Source: Candidatus Uhrbacteria bacterium | Lineage (GTDB): Bacteria; Patescibacteriota; Patescibacteriia; UBA9934 | NCBI GenBank assembly: GCA_903891735.1 | Contig: CAITFQ010000016.1 | Location: 1-21,355, forward strand | Length of the DNA stretch: 21,355 nucleotides | Direction: 5' to 3' | In this document: in pieces, positions 14,657 through 21,355 of the stretch | How positions within the stretch are numbered: the first letter of the stretch is position 1 | Layout: each line of letters begins with the position of its first letter | Notes under the pieces: generated by a model | What the model was told of the DNA's origin: nothing | What the model saw: the letters and a program-made list of their open reading frames with translations, nothing else | Database searches by the model: none | Position numbers and translations under genes: made by a program

Positions 14657-16285
14657 TTACTTAACCGTAATTTTATAGAGCGCCTCGTCACCAACCGTTT
14701 CCACTAGTTTAATATGCAAACCGAGGTCGCCCAACTTATGCTCATTCAAATAATTCAGGTCGACGTCCGGCAACGGAATACCTAAATAATACAGGGGTGC
14801 TAACTTCACTGCCAACGGTAGAGCCGCATAAGTCGTTTCGCTCCGCAGCGGCTGAATCACCTCACGCACTGGCCACAAAAACTTATCCGCTCGATCAACT
14901 ACAATAATCGAATTGATCTCATTCGCCGCCAGTACTTCGTCACGTTTAACCGCACTAGCCAACAAAACCTGGCGCGTCCTTAACAAACCATCATCGCCAG
15001 TAAAAACTAACATCATTGATAGTATCATGACACAACCTAAACTAGCCGTTAACAGCAACTTCGATTTCTTATCAGAATAGGCGGGGTTACCATACCCCGC
15101 TAAAACCAGCAAAGCTCGCCCAGCAAAAATCGTCGCCAGCACAAATAGTGGCAACCAATAACGTAAATGCGAATCCCCCAAAGTAATCGCCGTCGGATCA
15201 GGATTATCATTAAAACTCCAGCTGCCATACAGCACTCCCAACCAAACCGCTAAAACCAACGTACCGACTGCTAGCTGCCGCCACTTACCTTTATCCTTCA
15301 GCGCCAAAACCAGGCCAACTATTGCCAACACCGTCAGCCACGGAAACAACGCTAAACCAAAGTGCCAAACATTCTTAATTATTGCTCGTGGATGAACGCC
15401 GAACGGTAATAACAGATGTCCGAGGCTCGCTATCGACGAACTCGTCTCGCTCTTGCTCTGCTCATTATCGACCGAGTCCGGATCTTTTCCCAACTGCACC
15501 AACGCCGTCTGCTCATGCACGGTATACCCTGTTTGCCACGGCTGCCGATACAAATCGATATTCAGCTTGGCATTAACTAACAACGGCAAAGCAAAACCCA
15601 ACACTAACAAGCCTAGCGGCCAAATCGATTTAATATTTTTACGATAAACAATCACTACGCTGATTACCGCTGGCACAATCCAAACTATTTCCGACAACCT
15701 AAATGCTGCCGCTATGCCCAAGCACAACCCCGCCAACAAAAAATTACTCGCCGTTCGCCGTAACGGCTTCGTCGCTACCAACCACACGGCAAAAATCAAC
15801 CAACAAACAAAGCCGACATTCGGCATCATCGTCCGCGCCGCGTAATACCAAACCGCCGGCTGCAAGGCCAGCAAAATAGTCGACGTATACGCCAACCGTC
15901 GACTATTAGACAATCGCTTAACCGTAGCCAGCCAAGCGAGTATTGCCAGCAGCAGCAAGGTCGGCGTCAACAACAGCAAACCATAAGCGCCGACTATCTT
16001 ACCAACCAAGCCAGCCAGTAGCGGTAAACCAACAAAGCCGCCCGGCACAATATACTCGCCAATCGCCAGCGTGCTCCGTGGATGCGCCAAGTCGCCGAGT
16101 TGTGCCGTCACCTCATCATGCACCGCCAAACTGCCTGTCCTTACAAAATTCTGGGCAAACGTAAAATTAGCATTTTCATCTGGCGAGGTGAATGATAGTG
16201 GCACGCCCACCGTCAACCACAACGTCGAACAAAAATAAGCCGCCAAGCCAAGCCCGCTTAAAATATTCTTTACCAGCTTCGTCAT
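14657..16285 (-). CDS. GT-C type membrane glycosyltransferase (PMT/ArnT-like)
   Basis: This 542-residue polytopic protein has about ten to twelve hydrophobic helices. The first large external loop begins just after helix 1 with SFTSPDENANFTFAQNF (about 31-47), holding the acidic D36-E37 pair. That pair is typical of GT-C enzymes, which use lipid-phosphate-linked sugars. RTMMPNVGFVCWLIFAVWL and similar stretches fit the PMT/ArnT-like fold. The C-terminal 110 residues are soluble (DEVLAANEINSIIVVDR onward) and probably extracytoplasmic. Such enzymes glycosylate lipids, proteins or polymers on the outer face of the membrane. The ATG overlaps the TGA of the upstream phosphatidyltransferase (ATGA), so the two are coupled. 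The acceptor is unknown. Confidence 0.75.
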   Translation of the reverse strand: MTKLVKNILSGLGLAAYFCSTLWLTVGVPLSFTSPDENANFTFAQNFVRTGSLAVHDEVTAQLGDLAHPRSTLAIGEYIVPGGFVGLPLLAGLVGKIVGAYGLLLLTPTLLLLAILAWLATVKRLSNSRRLAYTSTILLALQPAVWYYAARTMMPNVGFVCWLIFAVWLVATKPLRRTASNFLLAGLCLGIAAAFRLSEIVWIVPAVISVVIVYRKNIKSIWPLGLLVLGFALPLLVNAKLNIDLYRQPWQTGYTVHEQTALVQLGKDPDSVDNEQSKSETSSSIASLGHLLLPFGVHPRAIIKNVWHFGLALFPWLTVLAIVGLVLALKDKGKWRQLAVGTLVLAVWLGVLYGSWSFNDNPDPTAITLGDSHLRYWLPLFVLATIFAGRALLVLAGYGNPAYSDKKSKLLLTASLGCVMILSMMLVFTGDDGLLRTRQVLLASAVKRDEVLAANEINSIIVVDRADKFLWPVREVIQPLRSETTYAALPLAVKLAPLYYLGIPLPDVDLNYLNEHKLGDLGLHIKLVETVGDEALYKITVK

Positions 16286-16860
16286 AAGGAATACGTCACC
16301 GCTGCGATTGCTCCCAACACCGTCGCGATCACGAGCACAATCTGGCCAACTATTATCAAGCCAGGCAAGCGAAGCAAAATCGCCAGCAATAACAAACCAA
16401 TCGACGCCATCTGCAAAAACAACTTACTCTTCCCCCACAAATTCGCCATCATCATGGCCCGGTTAGCCTTCGCCCGCAGTAACCAAATCGTCAGCGGCAA
16501 CAAGTCAAAAGCCACGGCCGTCAGCACCACCATCCAATTGTAATAGCGCAAGGCAAACACTAACACTACCAAACCCACCAACAGCTTATCCGCCACCGGA
16601 TCAAACAAAATCCCCCATGGCGTAATCTCTTTCCGTACTCGTGCCAAGCTACCGTCGACCATATCAGTGAAGGCCGTAAAAATAAACAACGGCACCCCAA
16701 AGGTCAAATTATTAGTCGCTAGCAAATAAACCACCACCGGCGTCAACACCAAACGCAGGGCCGTCACGTGATTCGGCTTAATAAAATCCGGAATAAACGG
16801 CAATAACACGGCGCGCAGCACGTAATCCTGAGGAAATAATTTGGCTGGGTTACGCGCCAT
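16282..16860 (-). CDS. CDP-alcohol phosphatidyltransferase (PgsA-like)
   Basis: This membrane enzyme transfers a phosphatidyl group from CDP-diacylglycerol to an alcohol, often glycerol-3-phosphate in PgsA. The family signature D-x2-D-G-x2-A-R-x8-G-x3-D-x3-D is complete: DMVDGSLARVRKE, then WGILFDPVADKL. PNHVTALRLVLTP near the N-terminus is also typical. Five or six hydrophobic helices are visible. I chose the ATG at 16860 (192 residues, MARNPAKLF), with GAGAGG about 11 bases upstream. A GTG at 16884 would add eight residues and leave almost no leader from the predicted promoter. It is the first gene of the envelope cluster and overlaps the glycosyltransferase by four bases. The acceptor alcohol cannot be told from sequence. 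Confidence 0.85.
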   Translation of the reverse strand: MARNPAKLFPQDYVLRAVLLPFIPDFIKPNHVTALRLVLTPVVVYLLATNNLTFGVPLFIFTAFTDMVDGSLARVRKEITPWGILFDPVADKLLVGLVVLVFALRYYNWMVVLTAVAFDLLPLTIWLLRAKANRAMMMANLWGKSKLFLQMASIGLLLLAILLRLPGLIIVGQIVLVIATVLGAIAAVTYSL

Positions 16861-16888
16861 AGTCTGACTAGCCCTCTCTGACACTTAC

Positions 16889-16897
16889 TGTTATCAT
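16889..16897 (+). promoter_or_regulatory. Extended -10 promoter for the + strand membrane protein
   Basis: TGTTATCAT is TGn followed by TATCAT, one base from TATAAT. Transcription would start near 16904, about five bases before the ATG at 16909. No -35 match was found at the usual spacing. It overlaps the divergent minus-strand element by two bases. Confidence 0.45.
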
Positions 16898-16904
16898 CAT
16901 ACCA
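16896..16904 (-). promoter_or_regulatory. Extended -10 promoter for the envelope cluster
   Basis: On the minus strand TGGTATGAT is TGn followed by TATGAT, one base from TATAAT. Transcription would start near 16889, giving a leader of about 29 bases to the ATG at 16860. A TTGACC further upstream is only nine bases away and cannot be its -35. Confidence 0.45.
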
Positions 16905-16908
16905 GATT

Positions 16909-18825
16909 ATGGTCAAAATCTCTTCCTCTACTATCCTGCGCCTTTTCATTGGCCTAGGCTTAGTCGCCATCTTGGGCAGCCTCCTTTATTACACCCTCCC
17001 AGTCACCTGGTTCGGCCTAATTATCGTCCTCTTAATCTCGATTCTCACCGCCGCCCTCATCCCCCTTAAAATCGATAACGCGCCGAGCCAACAAAAGCTG
17101 AGCTTTTGTCGCCAACAAGAAATCGCGCTCAGCGCGACGCTCATTATCTCATTAGCTGCCTGGTGGTCCGTCATTCTCCCCATCAGCATCACCACCGCCG
17201 TCCGTTCCCCTTGGGGTATTGTTCCCGTCACCTCTCTCCTCACCCTCAGTCTGGCTATCTTCTCTTTACTCACTCTCCTAACATCTACTAAACGGCTTTC
17301 AATCTTAACCATACTCCTCTTCATCGCCACCTTCTTTTCAGCCGTCGCCATGGCTGCCGTCATCTATCCTCTTGGTTTCGGCTTCGACCCCTTCCTCCAT
17401 CGCGCCACTATCGAGCACATCGCCCAGTTCGGCACTGTCACCCCCAAACCTCTTTACTACATTGGGGAGTACGCCCTCGAGCTCACCCTCCACGCCCTCG
17501 GCCTACAAATCAATCTCATCGACCGTCTCCTCCTCCCTATCTTAGCCGCCTGCTTACTGACCGGCAGCACCCTCCTCGGTCTCTCATCTCTCACCAAAAC
17601 CAGGTCGAGCTTCGTCCTAGCCGGCCTCTTGCTCTTCCCTCTCGGCAGCCTCATTTCGACAACACCGCAAGGCCTCGCCTACGTTCTAGCCGCCAGCGCC
17701 ATCATGCTCACCTTCAGTTCTTCGTTCATCCCCGCCGGCGTTCTGGCCGTCGCCGCCTGTTTCACCCATCCCATTGCCGGCATTCCCGCCATCATCTTCG
17801 TCACTACCGCCTGGCTACTCCATCGATTCTCTGCTAAACCGAGCCTCAGCAAACTCATCTTATCCGTAGCAACGCTCCTCAACATAATCGCCATTCCGGT
17901 CCTTTTTATCCTCGAATCAATCAAATCAGGTCTAACCATAAACCTCGATTTTAGTAACCTCTTAAATCTACACAGCTGGTCGACGCTGGAACTCAACAGC
18001 TTCTTCAGCAATCACTTCAACACCTGGTACGACGCCCTCTATCTGGTCATCGACAACATTCTTTTGATCACCTTGATCTTCGCCATTATCGGCCTCATCT
18101 ATTTACTCAAAACAAAAACCTTAAATCGACCAGCTAATTGGTTGCCAATGTTAACCGCCGGTGCGATGGTCCTGAACTTTCTAATCTTATCATTACTGTT
18201 CGAGTTCGACTTTTTAATTAGTTACGAGCGGACGGATTACGCACTCCGAGCTTTAACGCTAGCCCAAATCTTCCTGTTACCACTAGCCATGATTGGCCTA
18301 ACTTCGATTAATAATTATTTGCAGACTAAACCTCTCGCTCTTCGCCTCACCTTCCTCACGCTAATTACCATGATCGGCGTCGGCCAAATTTACGGCGCCT
18401 ATCCTCGACACGACAACTATGCTAGAAGCGCTGGCTTCAACGTCGCTCAAGCTGATCTCGACGCCGTAACCACCATCGACGCTGACGCTGCTGGTGCCGA
18501 CTACCTCGTCCTCGCCAACCAAAGCACGAGTGCCGCCGCCATCAACCTTTACGGCTTCAAAAAATATTACCACAATGATATCTTCTACTACCCCATTCCC
18601 ACCGGTGGCCCCCTTTATCAAGACTTCCTCACCATGGTCAACATCGCCCCTAGTATCGAAACCATGAACGCAGCCATGGATCTCGCTGGCACAAAAGTTG
18701 CCTACTTCGCCGTCAGCAACTACTGGTGGCAGGCCGACACCCTCATCGCCCAAGCCAAACTCCTTACGCCCACCTGGTTTAGCGTCGACAATGGCGCGGT
18801 AACAATCTTTAAATTCCTTCGCTAA
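16909..18825 (+). CDS. Polytopic membrane protein, GT-C-like, unknown function
   Basis: This is the only gene on the + strand: 638 residues with about twelve or more hydrophobic helices. A loop at about 153-175 carries GFGFDPFLHRATIEHI, an Asp-Pro-x-x-His arrangement reminiscent of the first catalytic loop of GT-C glycosyltransferases. HPIAGIPAI at about 270 is another conserved-looking stretch. The last 130 residues are soluble and start after VGQIYGAYPRHD. Together these suggest a large lipid-sugar transferase or a related envelope assembly protein; I do not recognise a specific family. The ATG lies about five bases after the predicted transcription start, with no Shine-Dalgarno. Codons are C-rich (CTC, ATC, GCC, ACC) because the whole + strand is C-rich. 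Its 3' end overlaps the convergent nuclease-fold gene by 17 bases. Confidence 0.75.
   Translation: MVKISSSTILRLFIGLGLVAILGSLLYYTLPVTWFGLIIVLLISILTAALIPLKIDNAPSQQKLSFCRQQEIALSATLIISLAAWWSVILPISITTAVRSPWGIVPVTSLLTLSLAIFSLLTLLTSTKRLSILTILLFIATFFSAVAMAAVIYPLGFGFDPFLHRATIEHIAQFGTVTPKPLYYIGEYALELTLHALGLQINLIDRLLLPILAACLLTGSTLLGLSSLTKTRSSFVLAGLLLFPLGSLISTTPQGLAYVLAASAIMLTFSSSFIPAGVLAVAACFTHPIAGIPAIIFVTTAWLLHRFSAKPSLSKLILSVATLLNIIAIPVLFILESIKSGLTINLDFSNLLNLHSWSTLELNSFFSNHFNTWYDALYLVIDNILLITLIFAIIGLIYLLKTKTLNRPANWLPMLTAGAMVLNFLILSLLFEFDFLISYERTDYALRALTLAQIFLLPLAMIGLTSINNYLQTKPLALRLTFLTLITMIGVGQIYGAYPRHDNYARSAGFNVAQADLDAVTTIDADAAGADYLVLANQSTSAAAINLYGFKKYYHNDIFYYPIPTGGPLYQDFLTMVNIAPSIETMNAAMDLAGTKVAYFAVSNYWWQADTLIAQAKLLTPTWFSVDNGAVTIFKFLR
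17091..17109. repeat. Perfect 9-base inverted repeat inside the + strand gene
   Basis: ACAAAAGCT-G-AGCTTTTGT has nine-base arms around a single central base. It encodes part of a hydrophilic loop (QQKLSFCRQ) of the membrane protein. No U run follows it in the sense direction, so it is not a terminator. It may be chance or a protein-binding palindrome. Confidence 0.4.
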
Positions 18826-19417
18826 GCTCGGCAATTCGACTAACCAGCAAACCCGTTCGCTGGGCAATAATTTCGGTTTCTTGTTCGGTCAGATGACGTG
18901 CCAACAGTAAATCAGCCCGCAGCAACGCCTGCACTTCCAAATCCGCCAAGCCAGGCACCATCGTCACCGGGTAAGTCTTTGCGTTCATCCAAGCTAGAAG
19001 TTCGTCACCGCCAATCAAGCGCAGACCTTTATGACCAGCGTAGGCCACCGCATCGACGCTGAAGACACCATTCGTCACTAACCAATACTCGGCGAACCTT
19101 GGGCAAGCCTGAATATCTGCCCCGTCCAGCAAATCTAAATATCGAGCATACGCCGCCAAGGCTTCGGCTAACACTACCTGCGACTGCCCCTCGGCCACAA
19201 AAATACAGGCCACCGCCACATTGCGCCCCGCCTTCTCTGCTACAATATCGAGCTCATGAGTCGCACACGCTCCCGGCACCAACACGCCAACATCGATTAC
19301 ATAACCTTGCGTCCGCAGCACCGCAGCTAAGTAATTAGTAAACGCTAAATCGACCAGGCCAAAGCGTAGCCAAGCCTCCTGCAAATAAGCAGCGTTTACC
19401 GTTCCCCCTTGGTTCAT
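18809..19417 (-). CDS. Mrr-like restriction-endonuclease-fold protein with lost catalytic residues
   Basis: This 202-residue protein follows the pattern of the Mrr-like nuclease domain that in other bacteria is fused to an ATP-cone. GY at 38-39 is followed by VPGACATHELDIVAEK (about 47-62), then a strand, AYARYLDL (about 89-96), WLVTNGVFSVDAVAYAGHKGLRLIGGDELL (about 112-141) and YPVTMVPGL. The metal-binding aspartate D57 is kept. The following strand should contain E-C-K; here it reads A70-C71-I72, so both the catalytic Glu and Lys are gone. The N-terminal ATP-cone is also missing. It may bind DNA without cutting, or be a decaying gene. It starts four bases after the LCP gene and overlaps the convergent + strand gene by 17 bases at its end. 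Assignment is by remembered family pattern. Confidence 0.65.
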   Translation of the reverse strand: MNQGGTVNAAYLQEAWLRFGLVDLAFTNYLAAVLRTQGYVIDVGVLVPGACATHELDIVAEKAGRNVAVACIFVAEGQSQVVLAEALAAYARYLDLLDGADIQACPRFAEYWLVTNGVFSVDAVAYAGHKGLRLIGGDELLAWMNAKTYPVTMVPGLADLEVQALLRADLLLARHLTEQETEIIAQRTGLLVSRIAELSEGI

Positions 19418-19421
19418 GCCT

Positions 19422-20630
19422 CTATTGTACTACAAGTGTCGTCAACAAGTCGCGTCCTTTCGTTTCCCACTCACTCAAACCGAGCGTCTGTTTCTCTAAA
19501 ATATAATCCGCCACGTACTGCACCGCCGCCGCGTTATCCGTCTCGTTCAACTGCTTGGCATACTTCTCAACGTAAGCGTAATGCAGTTCCTCACGAGTCG
19601 CGTCATCCTCCACCTGTCGCCAGGACTGCGCCGCCACTACCACAGAAAACTCTGGATCGCCGTCATCCAACGCCTTCCGCAAATAAGCGACCAGTTCGTC
19701 TTGTACATCCGCAATCGTTCTGTTCGACAAATCATCCGGCGACAACCTGCCCTCCAGTTTAGCCACCAGCGCCGCCACCTGTGCATCCGCATTAGCAAAA
19801 TCAAGATGCAAATCTTGCGTCACGTAATACGGCTTCATGTCATAAGTAATTTTCTCTGGATGATCCGCGATATCCGCACTCACCAAACCTTCGTACAGAG
19901 CACGCGCGGTCGCAAAATCCATCTTAGTACCCACCACGTCTGTATTCACGAAACTATAGAGCAAATACTGCAAGGCTGCCGGCACGTGCGCGTCTGGTCC
20001 GCCGAACTTACGCAACACATCAACAATAAACGTCGCCTGGTTCTGGCTCCGTTGCGGATCACCAATCGCATAAACCTGGCGCTGCCGCAACCATTGCAAG
20101 GACGACGTTGTCGGCAAGCCAAGTACACGCAGTGATCCCAAGACCTGCGAGAAACCGGCCGTTACCACGTAATCAGCTTTTACTCCCAAAATATGCTCAA
20201 TCTGGGCAATGCCGTAATCAAGTCCAGCAAACGCACAGGCATTGGCTAAATAGTAATCCGTTGGTTTGTAATTGCCTGGTGGAATGTAACTGTAGGTTCC
20301 GCGCGGCACGCTAGTCACTTTAACCGTCCAGTCGTTGGTGTTAACCGCAAATAAATGAATCGCGTCGCAATGCTGTTCCTTACCTTCTTTGCGCGAATCA
20401 ATCCCCAGGACCAGCACATTCACCACTCCGTCAGCAGCAAACGGCGCACTATCAGCCGCAACCGTTGTCGCTGCTCGAGCCGCTAAAACTTGCTGTACTA
20501 CATCGTCAATCGGTTTTACTGGGGCAATTATTTCTTGCGCCGCAGAATGAAAAATCAAGACCGCCGCAACTATGACCGACACTACCAAAACCACCGCTAC
20601 CACTAATAATGTCCGCTGCCAGGTACGCAT
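19422..20630 (-). CDS. LytR-CpsA-Psr (LCP) family envelope protein
   Basis: LCP proteins sit outside the membrane and transfer polyprenyl-pyrophosphate-linked polymers to peptidoglycan. The 402-residue protein has an N-terminal anchor (about 7-27, very Val/Ala rich). The LCP core follows: NVLVLGIDSR (71-80), CDAIHLFAVN (88-97), SVPRGTYSYIPPG (107-119), and LQWLRQRQVYAIGDPQRSQNQ (178-198), which matches the R-x-R, G-D-x-x-R-x-x-x-Q end of the domain. The usual PRD reads PRG here. A C-terminal extension of about 190 helical residues without known motifs is unusual. AGGGGG lies just before the ATG at 20630, eight bases after the kinase gene, so they are cotranscribed. Membership of LCP is likely; activity is less sure because of the missing Asp. 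Confidence 0.75.
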   Translation of the reverse strand: MRTWQRTLLVVAVVLVVSVIVAAVLIFHSAAQEIIAPVKPIDDVVQQVLAARAATTVAADSAPFAADGVVNVLVLGIDSRKEGKEQHCDAIHLFAVNTNDWTVKVTSVPRGTYSYIPPGNYKPTDYYLANACAFAGLDYGIAQIEHILGVKADYVVTAGFSQVLGSLRVLGLPTTSSLQWLRQRQVYAIGDPQRSQNQATFIVDVLRKFGGPDAHVPAALQYLLYSFVNTDVVGTKMDFATARALYEGLVSADIADHPEKITYDMKPYYVTQDLHLDFANADAQVAALVAKLEGRLSPDDLSNRTIADVQDELVAYLRKALDDGDPEFSVVVAAQSWRQVEDDATREELHYAYVEKYAKQLNETDNAAAVQYVADYILEKQTLGLSEWETKGRDLLTTLVVQ

Positions 20631-20638
20631 ACCCCCTA

Positions 20639-21355
20639 TTAAAGATTAATCGATTGAGCTAAGTGAAACTGTCCTAAAGCCCGAGCCACATTGTGACTAC
20701 GTCTATCCGGATAACGCGCCGCATCATAGCCAAAGTAATTATCACGGACGACATCAATCAAAAACCGACTAGCTAGCTCCATGGCGATCAACTTAGTAGC
20801 CCGCAAGTACAAAGCTCGCTCAGTGCCCGTCAACTCCCGTCCCAGGCCTTCGCCATAGCCAGCCAGTGCCGCCTCACATAGTTCGTTATCGATCTTCGCC
20901 TGTGCATCATCTTCGTTTGTTCGATTACACCACGAACGCAGCGCATCACCCAAATCAATCGCCGGTTGATGCCACAAAATAGTATCGAAGTCGATCACGC
21001 CAACAGCCTCGCCGGCCTCGTTAAACAACAAATTGGAAATCTTCAAATCGCCATGAATAATTTGCTTCGACTGTTCAGCTGCACCAATCAACAAACTCGG
21101 CACTTCATCAATTATCGTTTGCGCTATCGTCGATAATTCCGGCGGTAACTCGCCCACCACCGTTTTCAATTCATCGATGATAAACTCTGTCTCATGAAAA
21201 TGCGGAATACTCCCTTGCGGCACATACTCCAACCCCGCCAACAAGCGATGCATCTCGCCAACAAGTCTGCCGGCACTCCTCGCCATCACAGCATTATCGA
21301 CCGCATCAAATACTTTCCCCTCAATCCACGGATACACTCGCCATCGGTCGTTCTC
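20639..21355 (-). CDS. Partial phosphotransferase of the APH family, NahK-like sugar kinase
   Basis: The frame stays open to the window edge (six codons, ENDRWR, precede a GTG at 21337), so the N-terminal ATP-binding lobe is missing and 238 residues are visible. The start at 21337 is rejected because WRVYPWIEGKVFD is an internal stretch in this family. The catalytic loop IIHGDLKISNLLF (H-G-D, with N five residues later) and the metal motif VIDFDTILW are intact, followed by DLGDALRSWCN. This arrangement resembles N-acetylhexosamine 1-kinase, which makes sugar-1-phosphates for salvage, more than antibiotic-resistance kinases. Its neighbour is an LCP protein, so a role in envelope sugar supply is plausible by position. 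The substrate is not proven. Confidence 0.8.
   Translation of the reverse strand, partial: ENDRWRVYPWIEGKVFDAVDNAVMARSAGRLVGEMHRLLAGLEYVPQGSIPHFHETEFIIDELKTVVGELPPELSTIAQTIIDEVPSLLIGAAEQSKQIIHGDLKISNLLFNEAGEAVGVIDFDTILWHQPAIDLGDALRSWCNRTNEDDAQAKIDNELCEAALAGYGEGLGRELTGTERALYLRATKLIAMELASRFLIDVVRDNYFGYDAARYPDRRSHNVARALGQFHLAQSINL

Noticed and set aside
19418..19440. A TACAAT -10 just before the nuclease-fold gene, implying an own leaderless promoter.
   Set aside because: No -35 at proper spacing and no TGn extension; the gene follows the LCP stop by four bases and is more simply cotranscribed.
20639..21337. A complete aminoglycoside-resistance kinase starting at the GTG at 21337.
   Set aside because: The frame is open to the window edge, and the first residues match an internal part of the family, so the gene is truncated. 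The motifs resemble sugar kinases more than resistance enzymes.

Overview
The window reads as a chromosomal segment of a small-genome bacterium, most likely of the Patescibacteria (Candidate Phyla Radiation). This is an inference from style, not a database match. Genes are packed with gaps of 1 to 27 bases or ATGA overlaps, and Shine-Dalgarno sequences are mostly weak. UvrA and MurC have variant forms, and several small membrane or envelope proteins have no close textbook relatives. The standard genetic code fits: TAA, TAG and TGA all serve as stops. Sampled G+C is about 48-53%. The + strand is C-rich over G almost throughout, so the minus strand, which carries all genes but one, is probably the leading strand.

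Layout, in the direction of minus-strand transcription (high to low coordinate). The right end (18809-21355) holds a 5'-truncated sugar-kinase-like phosphotransferase, a LytR-CpsA-Psr (LCP) family protein and a small Mrr-like nuclease-fold protein that has lost its catalytic E-x-K. One + strand gene (16909-18825), a polytopic GT-C-like membrane protein, runs convergently into the nuclease-fold gene. It is divergent from an envelope cluster at 16860-13396: CDP-alcohol phosphatidyltransferase, GT-C glycosyltransferase, a single-pass extracytoplasmic beta-rich protein, a small four-helix membrane protein and a HIT protein. The two divergent extended -10 promoters overlap.

Next comes an isolated transcription unit at 12009-13382 for an unrecognised 406-residue protein. 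It has a good promoter, a leader hairpin capped by a UACG tetraloop, a good Shine-Dalgarno and a strong intrinsic terminator. Its base composition and codon use are unlike everything around it. I regard it as the most interesting object in the window.

The uvrB-uvrA repair operon follows (11896-7306). It has its own promoter and leader palindrome, and its UvrA lacks the insertion domain. An extended -10 promoter in the uvrA-hpf gap then starts a near-leaderless operon: hpf, murC, secA, a cytidine-deaminase-like gene, rdgB and three consecutive Nudix hydrolases. It links ribosome hibernation, peptidoglycan precursor synthesis and protein export to a compact set of nucleotide-pool cleaning and salvage enzymes. 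The left edge holds the start of a coiled-coil protein with its own promoter.

No tRNA, rRNA, insertion sequence, CRISPR array or phage gene was seen. No gene-free stretch exceeds 170 bases.
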